IMG/VR virus record: IMGVR_UViG_3300033273_000833
Coordinates: 62,001-126,000 of that record
From: a virus
Reading direction: 5' to 3' (one strand)
DNA: 64,000 nt
The stretch's first letter is position 1; each line of letters starts with the position of its first letter. Shown here piece by piece: positions 16,943 through 26,388 of this stretch. A program made the position numbers and the translations under genes. The notes beneath the pieces are model-generated. The model was not told the DNA's origin. It saw only the letters and a program-made list of their open reading frames with translations, and ran no database searches.

Positions 16943-17103
16943 ACAAACAAAAAGCATTATTAATTAAAAAATTAATTTCTTACGATGGCTCATCAGCCGA
17001 ACATAAAAGAGTTTTTAAAAAATTAAAGAAAAAGTACAACAAATTATCTAAATCAGAAAAGATTAAATTATTAGAAGATATAGAATCTACATTTAAAGAT
17101 TAA
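16939..17103 (+). CDS. Small basic protein, unknown
   Basis: A 54-residue lysine-rich helical protein (MNKQKALLIKKLISYDGSSA to EDIESTFKD). ATG 16939 overlaps the stop of the GMP reductase gene (ATGA). Its stop overlaps the stop of the convergent tail gene at 17100 by 4 bases, leaving no space for a separate terminator. Confidence 0.65.
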   Translation: MNKQKALLIKKLISYDGSSAEHKRVFKKLKKKYNKLSKSEKIKLLEDIESTFKD

Positions 17104-20100
17104 GATATGCCATCAGGTTCAATCCTATACCATATACCATTAACTTCTATGTGAAGATTACCGTCTTCGACTTTTAATCTTGAATTTCCAGATATAACTA
17201 AATTTTGGGTAAAGCCCGTATCTTGTATTTTATTATCAAAAATAGTTGTGTTATTCAAAGCTTCGTCTATTTTACCAGATATCCCTTCTCCCTCAGAAAA
17301 GTAAGTTGACATCGGGGAATTACCGATAGTAGGTTCTTGCGAAAAGTTTACTATTTCCCCAGCCTCAAAACCATTTGTTTTAATTGTTGATCCAGAAATA
17401 ATTCCTCCTTGACCATCATAATCTCCATCATCGCCAGGTACGCACCTGATATTCATTCCTTTAACATTAACAAAAAAGTCTAACATATCACTATCAATTG
17501 ACCCGCTAGTTAAGGCAAAATTATTAGAACTATCACCTTCTCCTAATAAATCACTAAATGTTTTATTGCTTAAGTTTTCAATATCAAACTGTCCAATTCC
17601 TATAGGAGTGCCTTGATATGCAGTTTTAGATGCCAAGGGATACTTAACAAAAGAATCTGGATCAGAACTAACTCCATCAGAACTACTCCAAGTCTTTGTT
17701 CCTCCTATAATTATTCCTTCTCTAAACTGTTTCATCCCTACAATTCTCTCATCTCCAAAAGTGTTCATAAACACATGTCCCAACTCCTCAACTGAACTTT
17801 CTTCATCCTCAACACCTTCGCTTAGATCTGCCAACTCATCTTGAGGAGCAATCATAAAACCTGTTACTCCAAAATCAAAAACGGTATTATCAAGAAGAGT
17901 AACTTTATCAATTTCACTCAATAAAGAATTTTTCCATACGAAACTTTCGAATACTTTAACTTTCAAAAAATAATCTCTGTCATAATTAATTCCACCATTT
18001 TCCAAACTAGCGTCATAAGGAATTATTAGCTTATCACTACCATCTTTCTGTTGAATAGCTAAGGTTTCAGACAATTCAAAATCTGGATTATTTTTATTAG
18101 CATATAGTATAGCGTATCCAACAGTTTGCTTCTGGGAATATCTACTTGAGTCAGCTAATGATGGATTATGATAGGATCCAGATATATTTAAATTCATAGA
18201 GTCGAACGCCATTAACGTATTTGATCCAGCATCATCAGGTCTATTTTTTTGTAGAGCAGCTTTATTTGTATCATTAAATTCTACGTCGCTTGTTGTCCAG
18301 GAACCCAACTCTTCCAGCATAGCAGAATCTTCAATACCGTCTTGTTTCCAGAAATTTACTGCAGAGAAGTTTGCAAAATGAGTTACAGCCAAAATTTTAG
18401 TAAAATTATTAAAGCCATTTGACCCATAATCTTCCCAGGTTTGAGCTATCTGTTTAATTTGATCAAAAGAATATGTTTTATATGGGTAATTTTGATTATG
18501 GAATTGATTTACTTTTAAAGATTGAATTGTCAAATTTTTTATTTGATCCCAATATGCTAGCGCATCATCCAATGAATAAATTCTACTTGGGATATTGCTA
18601 TTCAAAGCCATTTCTGCCTGATAATCAAACCTTGCCCCTTCTGGAATATCTCCATGCGAAGCTGTTTCTGTATGAACATCGTTTCCATCATCATCAGTAG
18701 TTATAATTTTGATTTTTTGATCTTGATTTAAATCTAAAAATACTTCATCTGAGGGGATCCATTCTGGCAAAATTGAAGTTATTGACCCAGTAAATATTGT
18801 AGGTGCGTCGTAAAGTATAAATGTTTGGACTGAAGAATATCTTTTTTGGTTTCCAGCTTTTGCAATTGCTTGGATAACAACTGCTATACCTCTTTGATCT
18901 TGTAAGTTTGAATATTTAAAAGAAACACTACCCTGATCGTCTACAACTGTTTCAAACCTTATATCGTATGAAAAGCTGTAATCCAGCCTTTTGTATAAAT
19001 TGCTTTCATCATAAATCCATTGAGTTTGAGAGGTTACAGGGACTCCAGCTGTTTGAGCGCTAGATGCTCCAGATCTATCAACTGGACACAACCCAATTTT
19101 AAACCCTTCAAAATATGGACTACTGGAATTAAGCATTGACGAAGAGGTATAGGTTGTAGTTAAACTATCTATATCTCTGTATTCCCAGGTTAAATTATAA
19201 GAAGGAGAGTTTTGTTCTATTTTTGCATAATTACCAACCCAACCATCAGGAGCGAAATTGCTAATAACAGGAGGTCCACTACTGTACGTTGAGTCAGATA
19301 GAACTGCAGATAAAATTCCTGAAGCAGAAGTCTTAGACTTTCCTGTACTCTTTTCAGTTCCTGAAGTGGTAACCAATAAAGACCATGTACCTGTTGCTGC
19401 GGAAGAATTTTTTGCCACCGAAGTCGTTATTGAAAAAACTTTACTCCCCCCACCGTTTCTGGAAGAACTATTATGAGTAGTTTGATCTCCTGTTGGAGAT
19501 ATTAATATTATATTATTTGTTATGTTATTAAAGAGGGATTCGTCTACAGTTGTTGTAAATTTTACATCGAAAGTTAAGGTAGAGTTTGACTTAGCTTTAA
19601 ATTTTTCAACGATAGGCGGTGTGATATTTGCTGAAGCCTGAGATGTGCCAACTGATATATCATAGTCTGAAGTTATTATTGGGAATGTTTGATCCATTGA
19701 AGATAGTTTTTCTTCATCAAAAAATACTGCAATAATTTTATATTTACCCTCTCCTTCTTCTTCGATTGCCTGTATTCTATATTTTCGCTCTCTCCAGTCC
19801 GTACCATATTGGCCTCCATCTTCAGGATTAATTAAAGCCCAGTCAGTACCTTTCAGAATAACTTTGTATGAATTATCATAACTTTCAAGAATTGATGTAG
19901 TGAATTTTATAAAATTTCCATTAATGTCTTTTACTTTTATCTTGTTAGTAACAGCGGAACCTCCATCAGCAGGAAATACTGAGCCTTTAATTCTCTGGCT
20001 TTTATTCAAGTCTCGAATATCTTGACTACTTACAGAACCTTTTTCATCTAAAAAGTCTACATCATAATTTGGATCAATATTTCCTAGAATTATATCAAAG

Positions 20101-22835
20101 TAATTCGATTGCCTTGAATTTGGGTCGTAAGCTTTGAGAGATATAGGTTGAGTAAGTACCAGAGTTTCATCGCCTTCGACATCAATTACTTTTCCTATTG
20201 ATTGGTTCGTGTTCTTCAAAGTGTCTGTAACACTGATAATGTTTCCAGGTTTTAAAAACAAAGCTCTATAATCAGTACTAAAAGTAATTGTTTCTGTATT
20301 TACAGAAGAAGTCAGGAAAAACCATCTACCCATTCTTCTGGCCTGACCTCTAGAGGTACACCCCAATGGCTCAATATTTTTCCGAATGACTCCTAATTCT
20401 TTAACCCCCTGCTTATCTTCAACATATTCGTATTTTTTTCGAAAATTATCTTTCTTGTCCATATAGCCTACTCGAGCCACCGTATATCGCGTTGACTTAG
20501 AAGAAGTATAATACGAAAATACTCCTCCTTCTACATTTGTATTTGAAAAATTAATAGATGGTTCATCTACTTGAACACCAGGAACCTTATTCCAATATTT
20601 TTGCCAATTATTATCAACCCCAGGCCTAATTCCAGTTCCGCCAGTAGCGGTTTTTTTGAAAAAATTAAATGTAGATGCAGGAAACTCTACAACATCCCCT
20701 ATAGAATATGAAGTGCCTCCAGAGAAGCTTACATAACTAACGGTATTACTTCCGCCGTCAAGGGAAATAGAAACACCTCTGCCGTCCCAATATGCTATAC
20801 CATGAAATGTTTCAGCTATAGTTTTTAATAGCTGATAAGCTTCTTCTTCTTCGCTTATAATTACATTCATAGTGTATCTAGGCTCTTTACCGTTGTAAGT
20901 GTCATCGACGCCAACAAAATTACCTGAATCATTGACAGCGTCGCAGTATCTACCAATTTTATATAGTGTCCATTTATCAATTTTATCAATATCTAAATAT
21001 GCCCCAATTCCATATCTATTATTAATCATCAAATCATATAAAACCCACGCAGGATTATCAGACCATTCATATTTAAACGTTCCATCCCAGTTTCCGCTGT
21101 ATACATTTCCTCCGACAAATCTATTATCAGGAGTATAATTAGATGGAATTAATATTTTTTTAAGTCGTAGATGATAACTTCTTTCTGGCTTATCTTGAAA
21201 ATACCTTGAATTAAAAGATTGCTGAATAATTGCACTAAATGGGTATGACATTTTTTCGTCAATGATTTCAGTAACACTATCTAATGTAATTTTTGCAGAC
21301 ATTATAGGAGATATAATTTCTCTACCCGTTTTAGTGACTTTAATATATCTAGTTTTTCCAGCAATAGCTGGCGGCATCCTGAAACAATTAAAAGCATTAT
21401 TAGCATCAGTAATTGGCATAAAGAATGTTTCCAAACCTTCTTCATAATATTGCCTCATTCCTGAATCTTGTCCAAATTGACGAAATCTATTTAATCCTAA
21501 AGCTGGTTCATCGCTAGAAGGTGCGAACGTATGAGGGATAGCTTGATCAGGAGTAACTCCTTCTAGAGCTTCTGCATCAAATACCTCAGCTGGATTCCCT
21601 CCAGTTTCAATATCTCGCATTCCGTTATCAAAATCCGAATCCTCTCCAAATATAATTTCACCACTGTCTCCAAAACTAGCCCTACCTACATCAATTAAAT
21701 AACTTGAACCTTGAACCAGGCCTTGAATGAAATAATTTCTACTTATCGATTTCCTAGGAGCACCTCCAACTTGAGAAATTCCATGATATGCAAGCCATTG
21801 AGTAAACTCTAAAGAATTAGCTTCTTGATCAGTTAAACCGTTAATTCCTATTTCTACCTGAAAACCTATTTTATGTTCTCTTGCAGTTGTCATTAAACCT
21901 ACTTTACCACCCCCTGCTCCATGATCAACAGTATCTTTTAAGTCGTCAACGGATATTGTAATATAGGCAAAATCAACCTCAGGATTTGTGATGGTGTGAG
22001 ATACGGGAAAAGCGCCTTCTGAAAATTCTGCATGACCTGCGCTCCATGAAGTAAAATTTCTTACACTTGTATGAGTTCTTATATCTGAACCATGTTGTAC
22101 TTCGCTAGCTGCATACCCATATTTTATCGCTTCATCCAACCCTGCGGATGTACCAAGAAAATAACCTATGTAAGATCCGTTTTTTGCAAACCAATTCGCA
22201 GTATTAAAGTCGGACTTGACTGCCGTTTGACCCTCTTGCTTCATTAGATTAAGCATTGTTTTAAAATTTGGCGTCCCTCCTCCATATAGTATAGAAGCTC
22301 CATCTTCACCAGTACCCATATTAGGGCCGACCAAGCTTTGCTTAATAGATTGAGTATTATATATTTTACTCCTAGACCACGTATCTCTACTTGGGTCTAT
22401 GCCTTTATGGTTTCCAGGGCTCCAGTTTAAAGCAAGTTTTCTATAATTATATGTGCCATTTTCATTCTGAACCGCAGTCCCGTTAAAATATATTCCTTTA
22501 GCAATTTCTGTCCCAGACGCCAAGCTACCATCTGGTTTACAAAAGCCCTCTATAGGTCCTTCACAAATTAAATCTACAACTTCAGACTGAGAAAAACTCT
22601 GCAAAGCATTTTCGTCAGGAGCAGGAGGCTTTAGCAATGGGGTGGGAGGAGAGCCTTTTCCTTTTCCTCCTCCTTCTCCAGAAACTAAAGGTACGACTAT
22701 AAATTTATCCTCTTGTTCTAAAATTTTACATGGATATATATTATGCTTTATATAAAACTTTAATTCCTCCAAGCTTTTGTAAACCCTTTTACCAAGAGTT
22801 TTATTTAAAATTCCATGAAATTTTACGTTTATCAT
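17100..22835 (-). CDS. Tail-tip/host-specificity protein, lambda J-like
   Basis: At 1911 residues this is the largest gene here. After a ~50-residue N-terminal segment it has a Gly/Pro linker and ALQSFSQSEVVDLICEGPIEGF, the opening of lambda J-type tail-tip proteins. The middle contains WALYDL-like (WVLYDLMINNRYGIG) and AETFHGIAYWDGRGVSIS segments seen in J proteins. Fibronectin-like beta repeats follow, and a receptor-facing C-terminal part. It assembles at the tail tip and contacts the host. It is longer than lambda J (about 1130). It is last in the leftward tail-tip operon, overlapping the I-like gene by 4 bases. Confidence 0.9.
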   Translation of the reverse strand: MINVKFHGILNKTLGKRVYKSLEELKFYIKHNIYPCKILEQEDKFIVVPLVSGEGGGKGKGSPPTPLLKPPAPDENALQSFSQSEVVDLICEGPIEGFCKPDGSLASGTEIAKGIYFNGTAVQNENGTYNYRKLALNWSPGNHKGIDPSRDTWSRSKIYNTQSIKQSLVGPNMGTGEDGASILYGGGTPNFKTMLNLMKQEGQTAVKSDFNTANWFAKNGSYIGYFLGTSAGLDEAIKYGYAASEVQHGSDIRTHTSVRNFTSWSAGHAEFSEGAFPVSHTITNPEVDFAYITISVDDLKDTVDHGAGGGKVGLMTTAREHKIGFQVEIGINGLTDQEANSLEFTQWLAYHGISQVGGAPRKSISRNYFIQGLVQGSSYLIDVGRASFGDSGEIIFGEDSDFDNGMRDIETGGNPAEVFDAEALEGVTPDQAIPHTFAPSSDEPALGLNRFRQFGQDSGMRQYYEEGLETFFMPITDANNAFNCFRMPPAIAGKTRYIKVTKTGREIISPIMSAKITLDSVTEIIDEKMSYPFSAIIQQSFNSRYFQDKPERSYHLRLKKILIPSNYTPDNRFVGGNVYSGNWDGTFKYEWSDNPAWVLYDLMINNRYGIGAYLDIDKIDKWTLYKIGRYCDAVNDSGNFVGVDDTYNGKEPRYTMNVIISEEEEAYQLLKTIAETFHGIAYWDGRGVSISLDGGSNTVSYVSFSGGTSYSIGDVVEFPASTFNFFKKTATGGTGIRPGVDNNWQKYWNKVPGVQVDEPSINFSNTNVEGGVFSYYTSSKSTRYTVARVGYMDKKDNFRKKYEYVEDKQGVKELGVIRKNIEPLGCTSRGQARRMGRWFFLTSSVNTETITFSTDYRALFLKPGNIISVTDTLKNTNQSIGKVIDVEGDETLVLTQPISLKAYDPNSRQSNYFDIILGNIDPNYDVDFLDEKGSVSSQDIRDLNKSQRIKGSVFPADGGSAVTNKIKVKDINGNFIKFTTSILESYDNSYKVILKGTDWALINPEDGGQYGTDWRERKYRIQAIEEEGEGKYKIIAVFFDEEKLSSMDQTFPIITSDYDISVGTSQASANITPPIVEKFKAKSNSTLTFDVKFTTTVDESLFNNITNNIILISPTGDQTTHNSSSRNGGGSKVFSITTSVAKNSSAATGTWSLLVTTSGTEKSTGKSKTSASGILSAVLSDSTYSSGPPVISNFAPDGWVGNYAKIEQNSPSYNLTWEYRDIDSLTTTYTSSSMLNSSSPYFEGFKIGLCPVDRSGASSAQTAGVPVTSQTQWIYDESNLYKRLDYSFSYDIRFETVVDDQGSVSFKYSNLQDQRGIAVVIQAIAKAGNQKRYSSVQTFILYDAPTIFTGSITSILPEWIPSDEVFLDLNQDQKIKIITTDDDGNDVHTETASHGDIPEGARFDYQAEMALNSNIPSRIYSLDDALAYWDQIKNLTIQSLKVNQFHNQNYPYKTYSFDQIKQIAQTWEDYGSNGFNNFTKILAVTHFANFSAVNFWKQDGIEDSAMLEELGSWTTSDVEFNDTNKAALQKNRPDDAGSNTLMAFDSMNLNISGSYHNPSLADSSRYSQKQTVGYAILYANKNNPDFELSETLAIQQKDGSDKLIIPYDASLENGGINYDRDYFLKVKVFESFVWKNSLLSEIDKVTLLDNTVFDFGVTGFMIAPQDELADLSEGVEDEESSVEELGHVFMNTFGDERIVGMKQFREGIIIGGTKTWSSSDGVSSDPDSFVKYPLASKTAYQGTPIGIGQFDIENLSNKTFSDLLGEGDSSNNFALTSGSIDSDMLDFFVNVKGMNIRCVPGDDGDYDGQGGIISGSTIKTNGFEAGEIVNFSQEPTIGNSPMSTYFSEGEGISGKIDEALNNTTIFDNKIQDTGFTQNLVISGNSRLKVEDGNLHIEVNGIWYRIEPDGIS

Positions 22836-23326
22836 CTAAATAAATTTCTATTCCATGTTTGATTGCCGATTACATAGCTACCAACCCTGAGCCTACCATA
22901 GGCAACAGGCACAGGCTTACCTTGTTTTTCAACATTTGTTTCTCCTCTAAAAGAGTAAGATTCAGTTTTAGCGGATTGAGTTGAAGCATTATCCATTTCG
23001 GGGGCTTGAACTGAATTAGCTGCCATAATTACGCTTACGCCAATTGAGACAAGAAGTCCTACAAAAAACCAAAAAAGCCCACCTTTAGCTGCAGGCAATA
23101 TGTCTATTCTTTTTATATTTTTTTTATTAGCATTCTCTAGAGACAAAACTTTTCCATCTATCAAAATCACAAATTCCATTTGATCAAAATTTTTAGCTAA
23201 AAAAGTCATAAAATTACCTTCTACGGCATCTATAGCTTTAAGAACGTCTTTCGCAGATGAAATTTCGAATTCATATTTTTCTTGAAAACGCTCCTCAAAT
23301 ATTCCATGCATATATACCTCAACCAT
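22832..23326 (-). CDS. Tail assembly protein, lambda I-like
   Basis: A 164-residue protein with an N-terminal beta-grasp-like part (MHGIFEERFQEKYEFEISSA), IDILPAAKGG, a membrane-like segment (FWFFVGLLVSIGVSVIMAA), and a C-terminal GKPVPVAYGRLRVGSYVIG. The last motif is characteristic of lambda I proteins. Its order L-K-I-J matches lambda. It overlaps both neighbours. Confidence 0.88.
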   Translation of the reverse strand: MVEVYMHGIFEERFQEKYEFEISSAKDVLKAIDAVEGNFMTFLAKNFDQMEFVILIDGKVLSLENANKKNIKRIDILPAAKGGLFWFFVGLLVSIGVSVIMAANSVQAPEMDNASTQSAKTESYSFRGETNVEKQGKPVPVAYGRLRVGSYVIGNQTWNRNLFR

Positions 23327-23690
23327 TAATCAGTCCTTTTATTTTATCAATTTTATGTTTCTTGCATAAATCAGGAAAAAATACTTCAAATTTATCTTCT
23401 TCATTTATATACAAAACATTGGGCAGGCAATTGATTCTCGAAACTATTTTATCAGCTTCGGAAAAAGATTCTGCATTAGGGTGGCTATGGTATATCGCTA
23501 AAATTTCTGAGCTTAATTTAGTCTCTAAATATGCCTCTGGATGTATTTCAAATTTGGTCTTGGGGGTGGAGGATACATTCTTGCATTCTTTTGCAGATAT
23601 TTCTCCATCAACCTCAACAATAAATCCGCAAATTTCTTCTGAAATTTTACTTAAAGCATGCGTTTTAATTCTTTTAAGCGTCTGATCCAT
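23319..23690 (-). CDS. JAMM/Mov34 metallopeptidase-like tail protein, lambda K-like N-domain
   Basis: A 123-residue protein with YHSHPNAESFSEAD, the full HxH-x7-SxxD zinc motif of JAMM peptidases, plus an upstream glutamate (EEICGF). In lambda, K joins this domain to an NlpC/P60 peptidase. Here only the JAMM half is present and no NlpC/P60 gene is seen nearby. It sits between L-like and I-like genes, overlapping both. Confidence 0.88.
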   Translation of the reverse strand: MDQTLKRIKTHALSKISEEICGFIVEVDGEISAKECKNVSSTPKTKFEIHPEAYLETKLSSEILAIYHSHPNAESFSEADKIVSRINCLPNVLYINEEDKFEVFFPDLCKKHKIDKIKGLING

Positions 23691-24873
23691 ATCCTTCTGT
23701 AGCTGGAAAACCTCCGAATCGTAAATTTTTATTTTTTGTGTACCCAGATCTAAATCTCATTCTGCAAGCATCTACGCTTTTTGAGCATTGATCAGCAACC
23801 CAATTTCCACTTTTTTTCTCAGGAGCATTACTTAAACTAGATAAATGAGCACTCACACAAACCCACACAGTTAAGTCGTGTTTTTTACTTATTTTTCCAG
23901 ATACAAGAGTAATTTGTTTTGTACCCTCCATAAAACCCCCTCCTTCAGAAGAAGGTGGCGTTTTAACAACTGTACCAACCTCATAATTAACCCCAGCAGC
24001 CCAATCTGAAATCGTAGCTGTATAATCTTTTTCTCCTATCACCGAAGAACCTCCATTGCTTGGAGTTCTTAATGCGTTTAATCTCCCTAATCCTGCGGCA
24101 TTTTCATAAGACTCTGTTTGTCCAAGCATAAAGTTTTTTTCATCTAATTCTGTAGCTATTGGAGGTCCAGTAAAGTAACAACCTTCGCCCCTATAACACC
24201 ATGAGCAATAACTACCCAATATAGTTCTATTTGGTATAGTTACATTTTCTACATCTAAAGAAGAGGTTAACTCATACTCCACAGATTCTTTTGTTTCGTT
24301 AGCTTTTTTTGATATAAAGTATAATTCCGAAGAAAATTCGTAAGCAGAATCTGTTTCTGAGCCAGCGCCAGCATTTCTGGTTCCCCAAGGATTTTTGTTG
24401 CCGTTTTCAGGAAAGTTGTCCCCGTCTAAAAACTTAGCAAAAACTCGCCTCCTTACAACTCTAGCATTAGTCATATCATTAAAGTACTTATTATATGTAG
24501 ATATAGTTTCTAACACAGTACCCTTGTGATTTGTATCCTGCACAGCGTTTGCGATTTCTTTATTTGATATTGTTAACAAAGGTCTAGGAAGACCTTGAGA
24601 AGAAGATGCAAAATTTGCAGACCTAATACCTATAGGTAGATATGAAAAACCAGCCCAATTTAACCCTTTTTCTTGCATATGATCTGCTGTGACTGCCGTG
24701 ATTTCAGACAAGTTATCTACAGAACATAACCTTAGTGCGTAATTTCGATTATCATATACATCAACATCTTGATATCCTTCCAAGTAATATATTTCATACA
24801 AAGACAATAAAGCCGTTGGCGACAAGCCGAATGCTTGCTCCATGTTTAATCCTTGTTTTTGATAATCTTCCAT
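23674..24873 (-). CDS. Minor tail protein, lambda L-like
   Basis: A 399-residue protein. The C-terminal half has CSWCYRGEGCYFTGPP, then SKSVDACRMRF and GFPA, the four-cysteine pattern that holds the iron-sulfur cluster of lambda L. The N-terminal half (ALLSLYEIYYL) matches the beta domain of L. It overlaps the JAMM gene by 17 bases and is the first tail gene after a cupin-type gene. Confidence 0.88.
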   Translation of the reverse strand: MEDYQKQGLNMEQAFGLSPTALLSLYEIYYLEGYQDVDVYDNRNYALRLCSVDNLSEITAVTADHMQEKGLNWAGFSYLPIGIRSANFASSSQGLPRPLLTISNKEIANAVQDTNHKGTVLETISTYNKYFNDMTNARVVRRRVFAKFLDGDNFPENGNKNPWGTRNAGAGSETDSAYEFSSELYFISKKANETKESVEYELTSSLDVENVTIPNRTILGSYCSWCYRGEGCYFTGPPIATELDEKNFMLGQTESYENAAGLGRLNALRTPSNGGSSVIGEKDYTATISDWAAGVNYEVGTVVKTPPSSEGGGFMEGTKQITLVSGKISKKHDLTVWVCVSAHLSSLSNAPEKKSGNWVADQCSKSVDACRMRFRSGYTKNKNLRFGGFPATEGYGSDA

Positions 24874-24886
24874 ATAATTATTTACA

Positions 24887-25633
24887 CTATAGTTTAAAAT
24901 TATAAGTTATTGAAATTCCTTGTTTTATATTATTTATTCTATGCCACCAAAACCTAGGTATATTTAAACTTTCGTTTTCATTTAATATTATTATATTATA
25001 TTTTATATTGTTTTTAATTAAAATCTCGGAAATTTTTGTTTTAGAATACATAGCTCCAGAATGTTTTAAATCAGAACTTTCTATAAAGTTATTATATTGA
25101 GGATCAATCAACAAGACTTCTTTTCTACCACTTATAACGCTTAGTAGGGAATGTGCTATCGGCTTCTTATAAAAGTTTTCCTTGTGAATTTGCTTAAGAG
25201 TTTGATCAATTTTATAACTATAGGAATCGTAATGCAACGGAGTGATAGTGCCCTTTCCTCCCCACCAGAATGATATTCCGCCCTCTTTACCAAAATTGTA
25301 TTTATTGACTATTTCTTTTTCGAACTCTAAAATTTTTTCAGGATCAACAAAGCCAAAAGGATTTTCCGAGCGCAGATAATATTTATTATTTTTTTTATTC
25401 ATATACTCTTTAACATATTGCTCTATAGTAATTTCAATACAATTCATTTCTTGTAAATTTGATATTTGCCTACCTTCTATTATTTCTGGCACAATAACCT
25501 TGAGTCGCCCATATTTCTTTAATATATTATCGACATTAATAATTTTACTTAATCCAAAATCATAACTTAAAAAAAATGGGTTATTCTCCTTAAACAAATC
25601 TGTAATATTGTCAATATTTTCTACATGCAACAT
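24887..25633 (-). CDS. Cupin/JmjC-type Fe(II) oxygenase-like protein
   Basis: A 248-residue protein with WWGGKGTITPLHYDSY, the HxD of the iron-binding facial triad in Cupin_8/JmjC enzymes, a core SVISGRKEVLLIDPQY, and a distal PRFWWHRI supplying the second histidine. Such enzymes hydroxylate proteins or small molecules using 2-oxoglutarate. It lies 13 bases before the L-like gene in the tail operon, so a tail protein could be a substrate, but nothing proves this. Confidence 0.75.
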   Translation of the reverse strand: MLHVENIDNITDLFKENNPFFLSYDFGLSKIINVDNILKKYGRLKVIVPEIIEGRQISNLQEMNCIEITIEQYVKEYMNKKNNKYYLRSENPFGFVDPEKILEFEKEIVNKYNFGKEGGISFWWGGKGTITPLHYDSYSYKIDQTLKQIHKENFYKKPIAHSLLSVISGRKEVLLIDPQYNNFIESSDLKHSGAMYSKTKISEILIKNNIKYNIIILNENESLNIPRFWWHRINNIKQGISITYNFKL

Positions 25634-25636
25634 GCT

Positions 25637-25948
25637 TTATTTTAGTCTATTTAATATTTTTCTCAATACAAAAGACTGATTATTATAATTAATTAATTCT
25701 ATCTGCAAATTACTTTTGCGACGCGGGCCTATATAAAAACCTTGAACCTCATCTCTACTCACCATAGCGTCAACAAAATCATATGAATTATTTTGTTTTA
25801 ACCAAGACCAATATAGATCAATTTCTTTTTCGCAACATTCTACAAAAACATTTTTGTTTAAAAAACATTTTGCATATAAACTAATGTCCCTAAAACAATA
25901 CACCTGACTAGGAGGAGCGGTCAAACTACCATCTATAATCAAATCCAT
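25637..25948 (-). CDS. Protein of unknown function
   Basis: A 103-residue protein preceding the cupin-type gene by 3 bases, first of the leftward tail operon. The start is set at ATG 25948; a TTG at 25966 would add six lysine-rich residues. It contains several Cys without clear spacing (FVECCEKEIDLYWSW) and ends basic. No family recognised. No convincing promoter lies upstream. Confidence 0.55.
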   Translation of the reverse strand: MDLIIDGSLTAPPSQVYCFRDISLYAKCFLNKNVFVECCEKEIDLYWSWLKQNNSYDFVDAMVSRDEVQGFYIGPRRKSNLQIELINYNNQSFVLRKILNRLK

Positions 25949-26028
25949 ATTTTTTTTTACACTCAAACAACTAAAATTTTTTTTCGACGGATTTTTGAAT
26001 CACAGTGGACGATATACAAAAATAATAC

Positions 26029-26057
26029 TTGACAAACCTTGCAATATTTAATATGAT
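26029..26057 (+). promoter_or_regulatory. Near-consensus sigma70 promoter, leaderless arrangement
   Basis: TTGACA (26029-26034), 17-base spacer, TATGAT (26052-26057), then TATAAAC and ATG 26065. It fixes the start of the next gene: an upstream TTG in frame is the -35 box itself. Confidence 0.9.
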
Positions 26058-26064
26058 TATAAAC

Positions 26065-26370
26065 ATGAATACTGAAAACAAAACAAAAACTTCTACTGAG
26101 TGGTCTTCGAGAGAAATGGGAGCACTTTGGCGCAAAAGCGGGAATACCGACTATTTAACAGGACACTTCAAGACTACAGAACTTGGTCAAGAAGTAGTTC
26201 ATAAGGTTGTTATTTTTGCCAACAAAAATAAAAAAGATAATGAAAGAGCTCCTGATTTAATTATCTACAAATCTAAACCTAATAATGCGTCTGAGGTAGC
26301 GCAAGTTCAACCTGAAGTAGCAGCTGTTTCTGCGGCCTCTGAAGATGAAGTTCCTGATAACTTGTTTTAA
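26065..26370 (+). CDS. DUF736-like small protein
   Basis: A 101-residue protein. REMGALWRKSGNTDYLTGHF and VVIFANKNKKDNERAPDLII follow the pattern of DUF736 proteins (GTFTKxDNGF..., APDFRV). A flexible Val/Ala/Glu linker leads to an acidic, aromatic end (EDEVPDNLF), somewhat like an SSB tip. It has its own promoter and is followed by the UvsE-like gene. Function unknown; a DNA-associated role is possible. Confidence 0.55.
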   Translation: MNTENKTKTSTEWSSREMGALWRKSGNTDYLTGHFKTTELGQEVVHKVVIFANKNKKDNERAPDLIIYKSKPNNASEVAQVQPEVAAVSAASEDEVPDNLF

Positions 26371-26388
26371 TGTGTAAATAAGTTTATT

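Noticed and set aside
26029-26064. Longer frame from TTG 26029 for the DUF736-like gene
   Set aside because: This TTG is the -35 box of the promoter. The start must be ATG 26065.
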